From: Methyloceanibacter caenitepidi | GTDB taxonomy: Bacteria; Pseudomonadota; Alphaproteobacteria; Rhizobiales; Methyloligellaceae | Direction of reading: 5' to 3' | NCBI RefSeq assembly: GCF_000828475.1 | Contig: NZ_AP014648.1 | Span: forward strand, 744,001 to 808,000 | DNA length: 64,000 nt | In this document: positions 27,083-36,329 of the stretch, piece after piece | Numbering within the stretch: position 1 is the first letter of the stretch | Layout: each line of letters starts with the position of its first letter | The notes under the pieces: model-generated | Databases searched by the model: none | What the model saw: only the letters and a program-made list of their open reading frames with translations | Told to the model about the DNA's origin: nothing | Made by a program: the position numbers and the translations under genes

Positions 27083-28246
27083 TCAGGTCAGCGTCTTGCG
27101 CGGATCGAGCGCGTCGCGCACCGCCTCGCCTACAAAAATCAGAAGGCTGAGCATGATCGCGATGACGAAGAAGGCCGTCAGCCCGAGCCACGGCGCCTGG
27201 AGATTGTCCTTGCCTTGCGCCAGCAGCTCGCCCAGCGACGGCGATCCCGGCGGCAAGCCAAATCCGAGGAAGTCCAGCGACGTGAGCGTGGTGATGGAGC
27301 CGTTCAGGATGAAGGGCATGAAGGTCAGTGTGGCGACCATGGCGTTGGGCAAGAGATGCTTGAAGATGATCTTCCCGTTGGGCAGCCCCAGCGCCCGCGC
27401 GGCCGTGACGTACTCGAAATTGCGCGCGCGCAGGAACTCGGCCCTGACCACGCCCACGAGGGCGACCCATGAAAAGGCCAGCAGGATGCCGAGCAGGATC
27501 CAGAAATTCGGTTCGATGACCGCCGCAACGATGATCAGCAGATACAATTGCGGCACGCTGGTCCAGATCTCGATGAAGCGTTGAAACAGAAGGTCGGTCC
27601 AGCCGCCGAAATAGCCTTGGATTGCGCCGGCCGCGACACCGATGATTGTCGAGAAGATCGTCAGCACCAGTCCGAACAGCACGGAGATGCGGAAGCCGTA
27701 GATGATCCGCGCGACCACATCGCGCCCCTGATCGTCGGTGCCGAGCCAGTTCCACTCCAGACTGGAATCGCACGGGTGAAATCCCTTCTCGACGGCGAGC
27801 TCGCAATCCTTGTCGTTGAGCAGCCACGTCGGCTTCACCGGAAAGGCCATGGGTGGGTTCTTGTTCTGCGTGTTGTAGGAGAAGCGGATCGGCGGCCATA
27901 GCAACCAGCCGCCATTCTCGGTGATCAACTCTTGTACGACGGGATCGCGATAGTCGGCTTCCGTCTCGAAGATGCCGCCGAAATCCGTCTCGGGATAGGC
28001 CTGGAAGATGGGCCAATAATACCGGCCCTCATATTCTACCAGGATCGGCTTGTCGTTGGCGATGAACTCGGCGAACAGGCTGATCACGAAGAGGGTCAGG
28101 AAGATCCACAAGGACCAGTAGCCGCGCCGGTTGGCCTTGAAGGTTTGCCAGCGGCGCTTGTTGAGTGCGGAGACCCAAGCCCGCGGCTGCGGAATGCCTT
28201 CGGCCGCGACTTCCTCGGTGACGCTGACGTCTGTTGGTGCGTCCAT
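27083..28246 (-). CDS. yejE: Oligopeptide ABC transporter permease (YejE-like)
   Basis: A protein of 387 residues. The frame runs far upstream across yejB, but the ATG at 28246 overlaps the yejB stop as ATGA and is the natural start. It has an N-terminal helix, a long periplasmic segment (residues about 60-160) typical of YejE, and five further helices with the permease EAA motif region around EYVTAARALGLPNGKIIFKH. It forms the inner-membrane channel with YejB. Confidence 0.93.
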   Translation of the reverse strand: MDAPTDVSVTEEVAAEGIPQPRAWVSALNKRRWQTFKANRRGYWSLWIFLTLFVISLFAEFIANDKPILVEYEGRYYWPIFQAYPETDFGGIFETEADYRDPVVQELITENGGWLLWPPIRFSYNTQNKNPPMAFPVKPTWLLNDKDCELAVEKGFHPCDSSLEWNWLGTDDQGRDVVARIIYGFRISVLFGLVLTIFSTIIGVAAGAIQGYFGGWTDLLFQRFIEIWTSVPQLYLLIIVAAVIEPNFWILLGILLAFSWVALVGVVRAEFLRARNFEYVTAARALGLPNGKIIFKHLLPNAMVATLTFMPFILNGSITTLTSLDFLGFGLPPGSPSLGELLAQGKDNLQAPWLGLTAFFVIAIMLSLLIFVGEAVRDALDPRKTLT

Positions 28247-29445
28247 CAGACCTCCCGCGTCTCGAAGTCGATGCGCGGATCGACCCAGGTATAGGTGAGG
28301 TCGGACAGAAGATTTATGAGCAGTCCGAGCAGCGAGAAGATGTACACGGTCGCGAACACGACCGGGTAGTCGCGGTTGACGATGGACTCGAAGCCGAGCA
28401 GGCCGAGCCCGTCCAGCGTGAAGATCGTTTCGATCAGAAGTGAGCCGGCGAAGAACGCGCCGATAAAGGCGCCCGGAAAGCCGGCGATAACGATCAGCAT
28501 GGCGTTGCGGAAGACGTGACCGTAAAGCACCTGCCGCTCGGTCAGTCCTTTGGCCCGTGCCGTGATGACATATTGCTTGCTGATCTCTTCCAAAAACGAG
28601 TTCTTGGTGAGGAAGGTCGTCGTGGCGAAAGCCGACAGCGCCATGGCGGTCAGCGGCAGCACCAGGTGCCAGAAATAGTCGGCGATTTTCGCGTACCAGG
28701 GCAAGGACCAGAAGTCCTCCGAGACGAGCCCCCGCAAGGGAAAGATCTGCAGGAAGGAACCGCCCGCGAACAGCACGATCAGGAACACCGCCACCAGGAA
28801 GCCCGGAATGGCATAGCCGATGACGATCACGCTCGATGTCCAGATGTCGAACCGGGTGCCGTCTTTGACGGCCTTGCGGATTCCGAGCGGAATGGAGATC
28901 GCATAGGAGATGAGCGTCATCCAAAGTCCGAGGGAAATCGAGACCGGCATGCGCTCCGCGATGAGCTCCAGCACGCTCGTGTCGCGGAAATAACTCTCGC
29001 CGAAGTCGAAGCGCAGATAGCTCCAGATCATCTTGCCGAAACGCTCATGGGCCGGCTTGTCGAAACCGAACTGCTTCTCGAGGCTGGCGATGAACTCGGG
29101 GTCGAGACCTTGCGCGCCGCGGTATTTCGACGAGGCGCCGCTCACGTCGCCGCCCGGCATGCCCTGTTGACCGCCGCTACCGGCGAAGTCGCTCCCGCCG
29201 CCGCTGAACTTAGCCGTCGCGCCGGCGTCCGTGCCGGTCAGTTGCGCGATCAGGCGCTCGACGGGGCCGCCCGGCGCAAACTGCACGATGACAAAAGTCA
29301 CCAGCATGATGCCGAGCATCGTTGGAATGATCAGTAAGAGTCGGCGAAGGATATAGGCGGCCAATTGTGTCGGGCTTCCCGTCGCTGCGCTGCCGGTTGC
29401 AAACGAGTGCCGCCGCTCAGGCCAGAAGGACCGGAGGATCGGCAT
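28246..29445 (-). CDS. yejB: Oligopeptide ABC transporter permease (YejB-like)
   Basis: A protein of up to 399 residues. The first helix begins at [19 protein letters not shown], followed by a long periplasmic loop with a Gly/Ser-rich stretch, then five helices and the EAA region ([20 protein letters not shown]). Most YejB proteins start directly before AAYILRR. Here that place is a TTG at 29364 with a GGGAAG upstream, giving 372 residues. The ATG at 29445 with an AAAGG site gives 27 extra residues. I report the longer form and regard the start as open. Confidence 0.9.
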   Translation of the reverse strand: MPILRSFWPERRHSFATGSAATGSPTQLAAYILRRLLLIIPTMLGIMLVTFVIVQFAPGGPVERLIAQLTGTDAGATAKFSGGGSDFAGSGGQQGMPGGDVSGASSKYRGAQGLDPEFIASLEKQFGFDKPAHERFGKMIWSYLRFDFGESYFRDTSVLELIAERMPVSISLGLWMTLISYAISIPLGIRKAVKDGTRFDIWTSSVIVIGYAIPGFLVAVFLIVLFAGGSFLQIFPLRGLVSEDFWSLPWYAKIADYFWHLVLPLTAMALSAFATTTFLTKNSFLEEISKQYVITARAKGLTERQVLYGHVFRNAMLIVIAGFPGAFIGAFFAGSLLIETIFTLDGLGLLGFESIVNRDYPVVFATVYIFSLLGLLINLLSDLTYTWVDPRIDFETREV

Positions 29446-29745
29446 TTGCAGCCTTTGCTTACTGGATTCTGGAGGCGAACGGAACCCGACAGAAGGCCCA
29501 GAATTATTGCAAGTTGGTAAGGCGCGGCGCTAAACGCCAGAAGGGCGGCCTGCCGGGCCGAAGAGCCACGGTTACGCCCGGCCCCTTGGGCCCAGCCGTC
29601 AGGCCCGGCACTTGGGCTCGAAAACCGGGTAGCGAAACGGCCGACCGCTGTGGGAGCTACACCGTTCGGGGCCCCCACCGACCGGCGTCAATCCAGCGCC
29701 GGTCTTTCGCCAGATCGAGCGCTTTGAGCGGCTGGCCTGAGCGCG
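29446..29745. other. Intergenic stretch between yejB and a binding-protein gene
   Basis: Three hundred GC-rich bases without a supported gene. It carries one clear inverted repeat (29680-29704). I see no convincing promoter or RNA gene in it. A small frame on the plus strand (about 29367-29966) has no recognisable features and overlaps coding sequence. Confidence 0.5.
29680..29704. terminator. Hairpin downstream of the first binding-protein gene
   Basis: GACCGGCG and CGCCGGTC form an eight-base-pair stem with a nine-base loop, 41 bases after the stop of the binding-protein gene on the minus strand. The T-run TTTC follows only in plus-strand orientation. It may slow or end minus-strand transcription or act as an mRNA-stabilising hairpin within the operon. 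Confidence 0.4.
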
Positions 29746-31593
29746 CTACTGCTCACCGGCCGTCTGCTTCTCCGCGCCCTCGAACCACCAGGTGTCGAGG
29801 ATGCCCCGATCGAATTTCGGTTTCGTCTCGGGTTGGCCGAACTTGTCCCAATACGCGATCGTGTGAGAGGCCTTATTCCAGTGCGGCACCCAGTAATGGC
29901 CTGCGCGCAACACACGGTCGAGCGCGCGGGCTGCCGTGTGCATGTCCTCGCGGTTCTCCGCGCTGATGATCTCTTCGATGAGCGCGTCCACTGCAGGGTC
30001 TTTGATGCCGGCGAGATTCAGCGAGCCAACCAAGTCGGCGGATCCTGAGCCGAAATAGCTGCGCAGCTCCACGCCTGGCGTATTGCGCATCACATAGCGT
30101 TGGGTGGTGATGTCGAAATCGAAATCTTTGAGGCGCTGCTGATACTGCGCCGGGTCGACGCGGCGGATCCGGGCGTCGATCCCGAGAAGCGAGAGGTTCT
30201 TCACGTAGGGCGCGACGATGCGCTCGAAGGTGGGCTCGAAGGTGAGGAACTCGACCGTCAGCGGCTCACCCTTCTCGTTCACACGCTTCTTGTCCTTGAT
30301 GCGCCAGCCGGCCTCGTCGAGAAGCTTGCTCGCCCGCTGCAAGGACGCCCGGTCGCGGCCTGAGCCGTCGCTCACCGGCGGCAAAGGCACGGGTCCCAGC
30401 ACATCCGGATCGACATCGACGCCGAGCCCCTCGATCAATGCACGTTCCGCGGCCGACGGTTCGCCTTCCGCCTTCATCGGGGAGTTCTCGAAATAGCTCT
30501 GCGTGCGGTTGTAGAGGTTGAAGAACATGTTGCGGTTGGTCCACTCGAAGTCGAAGGCGAGCCCCAAAGCTTCGCGGACCCTCTTGTCTTTGAACTTGTC
30601 GCGGCGTGTATTGATGAAGAACCCTTGCGTTCCCGATGGCGTCATGTCGGGCAATGTGTCCTTCTTCACGCGCCCGTCGCGGATGGCGGGAAAGTCGTAT
30701 TCGGTCGCCCAGACCTTGGACGTGAACTCCTCGCGCAGGTCGTAGGTGCCAGCCTTGAACGCTTCCATGCCGGCCGTACGGTCGCGAAAATACTCGAAGC
30801 GGATCGTGTCGAAGTTCCAGCGGCCGTTGTTGACTGGGAGGTCCTTGGCCCAATAGTCGGGATTGCGCCGATAGGTGATGGTTCGGCCCTGCTTGAGGTC
30901 ATCGACGAGATACGGGCCGGACCCCAGCGGTGGGTCCAGCGTCGTCTGGTCGAATGGCCTGTCCTTGTAATAGGCCGCGGAAAACACGGGCAGCTCCGCG
31001 ACCGTCAGCGGCAGATCGCGAACGAGGTCTCCTTTGAAGGTGTAGCGCACGGTGGCGGGGGCGAGCGCCTCGGCTTTCTCCACGTCGCGCAGCATCTGCG
31101 CGTAAAGCGGGTGTCCCTTTTCCTTCAGGATGTCGAACGAGAACACGACGTCGTCGGCAGTCACAGGCGTGCCATCGGAGAAGCGGGCTTCGGGGCGGAG
31201 ATAGAAGGTGACGGACTTGCCGTCGTCCGCGACGTCCGCGCTTTCGGCGATCAGTCCGTAGACCGCGTCTGGCTCGTCCATCGCCCGTACCATCAGGCTG
31301 TCGAACAAAAGCTCGAGCCCCTGAGCGGCATCGCCCTTGAGAATGTAGCTATTGAGGCTGTTGAACGTTGTGACACCGCCCCAGCCGATCAAGGAAAACG
31401 CGCCGCCCTTCGGCGCATCCGGATTGACATAGGCAAAGGCTTGAAAGTCTTCAGGCTGGGCAAGGTCGCCAAAGGCGGAGAGCCCATGGCTGCGCTCGGC
31501 GCTCACGGGCGGCGCCAGGAGAAGCGTGCAAAACAGGCCTGCCGCAAGAGCGGCTGTGGCGCGTGTCATTGTCATCGGGCAAAACATCGTCAT
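29746..31593 (-). CDS. Extracellular peptide-binding protein (SBP family 5, YejA-like), copy 1
   Basis: A protein of 615 residues with a signal peptide ending near PPVSAERSHG. The family 5 pattern is clear: YVNPDAPKGGAFSLIGWGG near residue 53, PEARFSDGTPVTADDVVFSF near 130, DPPLGSGPYLV near 218 and LGLAFDFEWTNRNMFFNLYN near 345. YejA-like proteins deliver peptides to YejBEF in the periplasm. The next gene upstream is a second such protein 25 bases away, and the permeases follow after a 300-base gap. Ligand is not known; murein peptides or other oligopeptides are possible. Confidence 0.92.
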   Translation of the reverse strand: MTMFCPMTMTRATAALAAGLFCTLLLAPPVSAERSHGLSAFGDLAQPEDFQAFAYVNPDAPKGGAFSLIGWGGVTTFNSLNSYILKGDAAQGLELLFDSLMVRAMDEPDAVYGLIAESADVADDGKSVTFYLRPEARFSDGTPVTADDVVFSFDILKEKGHPLYAQMLRDVEKAEALAPATVRYTFKGDLVRDLPLTVAELPVFSAAYYKDRPFDQTTLDPPLGSGPYLVDDLKQGRTITYRRNPDYWAKDLPVNNGRWNFDTIRFEYFRDRTAGMEAFKAGTYDLREEFTSKVWATEYDFPAIRDGRVKKDTLPDMTPSGTQGFFINTRRDKFKDKRVREALGLAFDFEWTNRNMFFNLYNRTQSYFENSPMKAEGEPSAAERALIEGLGVDVDPDVLGPVPLPPVSDGSGRDRASLQRASKLLDEAGWRIKDKKRVNEKGEPLTVEFLTFEPTFERIVAPYVKNLSLLGIDARIRRVDPAQYQQRLKDFDFDITTQRYVMRNTPGVELRSYFGSGSADLVGSLNLAGIKDPAVDALIEEIISAENREDMHTAARALDRVLRAGHYWVPHWNKASHTIAYWDKFGQPETKPKFDRGILDTWWFEGAEKQTAGEQ

Positions 31594-31618
31594 CGACCGG
31601 ACTCCCGCCCCGCTGGGA

Positions 31619-33541
31619 TCAATTCGAGATTTGAGCGTCGGCCGCGGCGTTGTCTCTGTCGTCCCACCAAACCTGGAAGAACCCTGGCGTCAGTCCCGGC
31701 AGTTTGTCAGGCCGCCCGTAATGGCTTCGATAGGCTATACGCTGGTAGGGCGAGAACCATTGCGGCACCACGAAATCGTGCCACAGCAAGACGCGGTCGA
31801 GCGCATGCGTCGCGGCGACGAGTTCCTCGCGGTCCTTGGCGAAGATGATGTAGTCGATCAACTTGTCGATCGCCGGGTCCTTGATGCCGATGAGGTTCAT
31901 GCTGCCGTCTCGGTCTGCGGCTTCGCTGCCCCAATAGTCGCGTTGCTCGTTGCCGGGCGACTCGGACTGACCGAAATTCCCGACAATCACGTCGTAGTCG
32001 AAATTGTTGAGCCGGCGCGTGTATTGCGCAGAGTCCACGAGACGGATTGAGCCCTTGATGCCGAGCCGGTTGAGGTTGCGCAGGTAGGGCTGAATGATGC
32101 GCTCGAACAGCGGCGAGACGATCAGGAACTCTATGTTCATCTGTTCGCCGGTCTTCGTGTTCGTGAGAGCTCCGTCCTTCACCTGCCAGCCCGCTTCGCG
32201 CAGCAGCATCACGGCCTTGCGCAAATTCTTGCGCATCTCGGTCTGATCGGTGTTGGTCGGGTTCTCATGCACGGTCGTGAAGACTTCCTCGGGGACCTCG
32301 TCGCGAACCGTCTCGAGGATTTCGAGTTCGCGTCCCTCGGGCAACGCCTTCGGTGCCGCTAACTCCGAATTTTGGAAGTAGCTGTCGACGCGCTCATACT
32401 GGCCGAAGAACAGGTTCTTGTTCGTCCACTCGAAGTCGAATGCCAGGTTCAGCGCTTGGCGCACGCGCCGGTCCTGGAATTTGGAACGGCGCTGGTTCAG
32501 CACGAAAGCCTGCATGGGCATGCCGCGCTCGAGCCGAACCTCTTCCCGCTTGATTTCGCCGTTCTCGACAGCGGGAAAGTCATAGGCCATGGCCCAGTTC
32601 TTCGAGCTCGACTCGTTCCAATAGTCCAGATTGCCGGCTTTAAAGCTTTCGAACGCGACGGTGATGTCCCGATAGGAATCGAAGCGCATTTCGTCGAAAT
32701 TCCACATGCCTTTGTTCACGGGCAGATCCTTGCCCCAATAATCCTCGACGCGCTCGTAGCTGATCGAGCGGCCGGGGCTGACCGACTTGACCCGGTAGGG
32801 GCCCGAGCCGAGCGGCGGCTCCATCGTGGTCTTCATGGGGTCGCGCTTCTCTCCGTTGTCGTCCGTGCCGGTCCAAAAGTGTTTCGGCAGGATGGTGAGC
32901 TGCCCCATGATCATCGGCAGTTCGCGGTTGCCTTTACTGTCGAAGTAGAAGGTCACCTCGTTGTCGCCTGTCTTCTCCGCGTGGCTGACGTTCTTGTAGT
33001 AGAGGCCCATCCGCGGATTGGCCTCCTTGTTCACCTTGAGACTGTAGATCACATCCTCGGGCGTGATCGGCTCACCGTCGTGCCAGCGTGCCTCGTCGCG
33101 AAGTTTGAAGGTCACGGACGAATAGTCGTCCGGATAGGACGCCCATTCGGCGATCAGTCCGTACGACGTCGACGGCTCGTCGATACTGTCGACAAAAAGG
33201 CTCTCGTTGACGAAGCCGATGCCGGGGGCCTGCTCGCCGCGATACAGAACGGGGTTGAGGCTGTCGAACCCGCCGATCGAGGGCAGGCGCACAAGACCGC
33301 CTTTCGGGGCATCGGGGTTCACGAAGTCGAAATGGGTGAAGTCCGCGGGGTACTTGGGCTCTCCCACCAAAGACAGCGCATGATGCTTCGTCTGAGAAGA
33401 CGCCTCCGAGGGGGCCGGCTTGGCCTCTTGGGCAACGGGCGCTTCGCCAACGGACTTTTGGGCAGAGCCATCCTGGGCAGCGGCCGGTCCGAGCAAGAGT
33501 GCGGTGAGCGCTGCGGCGAAAGTCAGTCTTGAAAACATCAT
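31619..33541 (-). CDS. Extracellular peptide-binding protein (SBP family 5, YejA-like), copy 2
   Basis: A protein of 640 residues with a signal peptide ending near GPAAAQDGSA, then a low-complexity polar stretch of about 35 residues. The core repeats the YejA pattern: FVNPDAPKGGLVRLPSIGGF, DEARWHDGEPITPEDVIYSL, EPPLGSGPYRV and LNLAFDFEWTNKNLFFGQYE. It is a clear paralogue of copy 1 but diverged through most of its length. It is the first gene of the minus-strand yej cluster. Two binding proteins could widen the range of peptides taken up by one permease. Confidence 0.92.
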   Translation of the reverse strand: MMFSRLTFAAALTALLLGPAAAQDGSAQKSVGEAPVAQEAKPAPSEASSQTKHHALSLVGEPKYPADFTHFDFVNPDAPKGGLVRLPSIGGFDSLNPVLYRGEQAPGIGFVNESLFVDSIDEPSTSYGLIAEWASYPDDYSSVTFKLRDEARWHDGEPITPEDVIYSLKVNKEANPRMGLYYKNVSHAEKTGDNEVTFYFDSKGNRELPMIMGQLTILPKHFWTGTDDNGEKRDPMKTTMEPPLGSGPYRVKSVSPGRSISYERVEDYWGKDLPVNKGMWNFDEMRFDSYRDITVAFESFKAGNLDYWNESSSKNWAMAYDFPAVENGEIKREEVRLERGMPMQAFVLNQRRSKFQDRRVRQALNLAFDFEWTNKNLFFGQYERVDSYFQNSELAAPKALPEGRELEILETVRDEVPEEVFTTVHENPTNTDQTEMRKNLRKAVMLLREAGWQVKDGALTNTKTGEQMNIEFLIVSPLFERIIQPYLRNLNRLGIKGSIRLVDSAQYTRRLNNFDYDVIVGNFGQSESPGNEQRDYWGSEAADRDGSMNLIGIKDPAIDKLIDYIIFAKDREELVAATHALDRVLLWHDFVVPQWFSPYQRIAYRSHYGRPDKLPGLTPGFFQVWWDDRDNAAADAQISN

Positions 33542-33660
33542 GGGGAAATAAGCACCGTTCCGTGACTACGGGGACTGTCGCGGCGAGGCGGCCTGCGGCT
33601 GCCGGGCTGGTGGCCACGAAGCTTAAGCCTTGCCTAGAACCTTGCTATGGGGCCGCAAAA

Positions 33661-33694
33661 ACCCCGGTGGGCAAAAAAGTTAGCATGCCGGGGT
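33661..33694 (-). promoter_or_regulatory. Leader hairpin with T-run upstream of binding-protein copy 2
   Basis: On the minus strand, ACCCCGG pairs with CCGGGGT (seven base pairs, 20-base loop) and is followed by TTTT, 116 bases before the binding-protein start. It is either a back-up terminator for the cytochrome gene or an attenuator in the leader of the yej cluster. The rest of 33542-33839 holds no gene I can support. Confidence 0.4.
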
Positions 33695-33783
33695 GCGGGG
33701 CCAAATGAATTATCGGTCATGTCGCGGCCCCTAGAGTTGCGGCGAGCCGCCGGCAGGACTTCGATGGAGCACGCCCAAAGAAA

Positions 33784-33807
33784 AAGGGCCCCGGAAGCGG
33801 GGCCCTT
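33784..33807 (-). terminator. Strong Rho-independent terminator of the cytochrome gene
   Basis: Minus-strand ten-base-pair stem (AAGGGCCCCG with CGGGGCCCTT), four-base loop, followed by TTTTTCTTT. It lies 33 bases after the cytochrome stop codon. Confidence 0.92.
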
Positions 33808-33839
33808 GATCGGATTGTTCTGTCTGAGACCGGTAAGGC

Positions 33840-35402
33840 CTAGATCCCGTCCGGCTTGCCGTCCGGATAGACCGGCTGCGGCTGCGACGATGCGCTGCCG
33901 CTGTCATCCGAAGCGCTGCCGCTGTCATCGGACATGCTCGGCTCGTCGGCCTGTGTCGTTGTCGACGACGGGTCGGAGGGAACGACAGGCTGCGGTTGGT
34001 TCGGAGAGGGCGCCTCGCCCTTGTGCGGCAGGGACGGAGCATCCTCCGAGACCATTGGCGAATTGACGATAGTTTCGTCCCCGCTCGCCGAATCCTCGGC
34101 CGCGGCGGGAGCATCGGCCTCCGCTTCCGAAGACTCTGCCGCAGCAGGTTCTTCCGCAGCGGGCTCTTCGGCAGCGGGCTCCTCCGCAGGCATGGCCTCT
34201 TCCTCAGCAGGAGCCGCCTCTTCAGCCGGCGCGGCCTCTTCTTCCTTGGCGGGCGCGGCTTCGTCGCTGGACTCTTCCGCAGCCGGTTCCTCAGCCGGCA
34301 TGGCCTCGTCTTCGGCAGGCTTTGCCTCTTCCTCCGCAGGAGCGGCTTCGTCCTTGGACTCTTCCGCAGCGGGTTCCTCGGCAGGAGCTGCCTCTTCAGC
34401 CGGCGCAGCCTCTTCCTCCGCAGGCGCCGCTGCGGCATCTCCAGCAGGAAGCTCCGGCGGATTTTCCGTCTGGCTGCGCAGGAACGCAATCACATCGGCA
34501 CGGGTCTTCGCATCGGGAATGCCGGGGAAGGCCATCGTTGTGCCGGGTGCGAAGGCCGCCGGGTTCGCAAGCCACTCGTCGAGGCGCTCATAGGTCCAAT
34601 CCCCACCTTTTTTCTTAAGTGCGGCGGAGTAGGCATAGCCCTCGTGATGTCCGACCTGCGCGCCAACAACGTTGTGCAGGTTCGGTCCGATCCCGTTGGC
34701 CCCGCCGGCGTCGAAGGTGTGGCAGACCTTGCAGAGCGCAGCAGACTGCTCGCCCTTGGCTGGGTCGGCCTCCGCGAGAAGCGACAGGATTTCAGGCGCC
34801 GCCTTGTCGGGGCTTTCCTCTTTCGCGGACTCTTCCGCGGCGGGCGCGGCCGTGGGCTCGGGGATCGGCAGCGGGTCGTCGCTGTTCTGGTTCAGATAGG
34901 CGATGACGTCGGCACGCTTCTGGAGGTCCTTGATGCCGGGGAAGGCCATGCTCGTGCCGGGCGCGAACTCCGCCGGGTTCTCGAGCCAATGGTCAAGGTT
35001 CTCGAAGGTCCATTCACCGCCGTGATCCTTGAGGGCCGCCGTGTAGCTGAAGCCCTCATGCGCGGCGATCTTGTGCCCAACCACACCGTAAATGCCGGGG
35101 CCGATCATGTTCGGCCCGCCCTTCTCGAAGCTGTGGCAAACTTTACAAAGTCCGACGGCTTGCTCGCCCTTGGCGGGATCGGCCTTGTTCAGGGCTGCGA
35201 TGAAAGCCGCGCCCTTGTCTTCTTCGCCGCCCTTCTTCTCGCCACCGTGAACAGCCTCTTCCTCAGCGCCGGCCACCTCGTAGCCCGGGGTCTCCGGCAG
35301 GTGTTCTTCGTAGAGAATGTCGATGAGTGTCCGTGTGCCAAAGAACAGAAGCAGTGCCAACAGCACCGCCATAGCGACTTTGTTCAAGTAGTAGTATTTC
35401 AT
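33840..35402 (-). CDS. Membrane-anchored cytochrome c with two haem domains and long Ala/Glu/Pro tail (CycM-like)
   Basis: A protein of 520 residues. The ATG at 35402 has a GGGGGGAT site; nine extra residues upstream are possible. One N-terminal helix (residues 9-30) anchors it. Two class I cytochrome domains follow, each with CKVCH (residues 86-90 and 224-228) and a methionine ligand in GTSMAFPG and GTTMAFPG (152 and 290). Residues about 315-520 are a low-complexity tail rich in Ala, Glu, Pro and Ser. CycM-type cytochromes carry electrons from the bc1 complex to terminal oxidases and normally have one haem domain and no such tail. Placement next to kdsB-pheA fits the rhizobial cycM locus. 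A possible promoter (TTGCAA, 15 bases, TATAGT on the minus strand) lies at 35467-35493. Confidence 0.88.
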   Translation of the reverse strand: MKYYYLNKVAMAVLLALLLFFGTRTLIDILYEEHLPETPGYEVAGAEEEAVHGGEKKGGEEDKGAAFIAALNKADPAKGEQAVGLCKVCHSFEKGGPNMIGPGIYGVVGHKIAAHEGFSYTAALKDHGGEWTFENLDHWLENPAEFAPGTSMAFPGIKDLQKRADVIAYLNQNSDDPLPIPEPTAAPAAEESAKEESPDKAAPEILSLLAEADPAKGEQSAALCKVCHTFDAGGANGIGPNLHNVVGAQVGHHEGYAYSAALKKKGGDWTYERLDEWLANPAAFAPGTTMAFPGIPDAKTRADVIAFLRSQTENPPELPAGDAAAAPAEEEAAPAEEAAPAEEPAAEESKDEAAPAEEEAKPAEDEAMPAEEPAAEESSDEAAPAKEEEAAPAEEAAPAEEEAMPAEEPAAEEPAAEEPAAAESSEAEADAPAAAEDSASGDETIVNSPMVSEDAPSLPHKGEAPSPNQPQPVVPSDPSSTTTQADEPSMSDDSGSASDDSGSASSQPQPVYPDGKPDGI

Positions 35403-35560
35403 GTTGGATATCCCCCCGGCAGGAAACAAAGGCTACTTCAGAATAGCTCTTGCGACGCTGGCTGACACTATAAGGGGCCGACGGCGGTTGCAACTGAGAG
35501 AATCAGCACAGCTGGCAAGGTCAGCCCATTTGGCATTTGAACGCTAACAAACGGGAAAAA

Positions 35561-36298
35561 ATGACAAAATCAATCGTCGTCATTCCTGCAAGGCGCGCCG
35601 CAACACGACTGCCGGACAAGCCGTTGGCCGCGATCGCAGGCGAGCCCATGATCGTTCACGTCTGGCGCCGCGCGATCGAAGCGGAATGCGGCCCCGTGCT
35701 GGTGGCGACTGATTCTCAGGAGGTCCAGGATGCCGTTGCGCGCGCAGGTGGAGAAGCGGTTCTCACACGCGCGGACCATGCAAGCGGCTCCGACAGGATC
35801 TTCGAGGCACTTCAGGCCGCCGACCCGGAGCGGGAATTCGACGTGGTGGTCAACCTGCAAGGGGATCTGCCGACGCTCGATTCCGCCCTAATCGGGAAAT
35901 GCGTCGAGGCTCTCGAGGAGGGCGAGGCGGATATCGGTACAATCGCGGCGGAGATCGTCCGCGAGGAGGAACGCACCAATCCCAACGTGGTGAAGGTAGT
36001 GGGATCGCCCCTGTCGCGCGGCGGCATTCTCAATGCCCTGTATTTCACACGCGCCACCGCCCCGCACGGCGACGGGCCGCTCTACCATCATATCGGGCTT
36101 TACGCTTATCGCCGCGCTGCGCTGGAACAGTTCGTGGGTTTGCCCCCGTCGCCGCTCGAAATGCGCGAGAAACTCGAGCAGCTCAGGGCGCTCGAGTCCG
36201 GCATGCGCATCCATGTCGGTCTCGTTGACACGGTTCCGCTCGGTGTCGATACTCCGGCCGACCTTGCGCGGGCACGCGAAATTCTTGAAACCGCGTAA
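35561..36298 (+). CDS. kdsB: 3-deoxy-manno-octulosonate cytidylyltransferase
   Basis: A protein of 245 residues, the usual KdsB length. It begins [19 protein letters not shown], the nucleotide-binding motif, and contains [15 protein letters not shown] and VVNLQGDLP. KdsB makes CMP-KDO from KDO and CTP in the cytoplasm for lipopolysaccharide inner core. The frame extends to a TTG at 35537, but the ATG at 35561 with a GGGAAA site is preferred. pheA follows 31 bases later, so both may be co-transcribed. Confidence 0.96.
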   Translation: MTKSIVVIPARRAATRLPDKPLAAIAGEPMIVHVWRRAIEAECGPVLVATDSQEVQDAVARAGGEAVLTRADHASGSDRIFEALQAADPEREFDVVVNLQGDLPTLDSALIGKCVEALEEGEADIGTIAAEIVREEERTNPNVVKVVGSPLSRGGILNALYFTRATAPHGDGPLYHHIGLYAYRRAALEQFVGLPPSPLEMREKLEQLRALESGMRIHVGLVDTVPLGVDTPADLARAREILETA

Positions 36299-36329
36299 GA
36301 ATTTCCGATCCCCGCCCGCCCAACCGACG

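Noticed and set aside
27083..28924. A 613-residue continuous frame suggesting a yejB-yejE fusion or larger permease
   Set aside because: The first 226 residues are out of frame with yejB and look like random translation; the ATGA junction at 28246 gives a normal YejE.
34141..34460. Repetitive GC-rich tract resembling a tandem DNA repeat or CRISPR-like array
   Set aside because: The repeats are imperfect, of irregular period and in frame within the cytochrome tail; there are no constant repeats with unique spacers.
33996..35465. A 489-residue plus-strand frame opposite the cytochrome gene
   Set aside because: Mirror of the repetitive Ala/Glu/Pro codons; no signal, domain or ribosome site.
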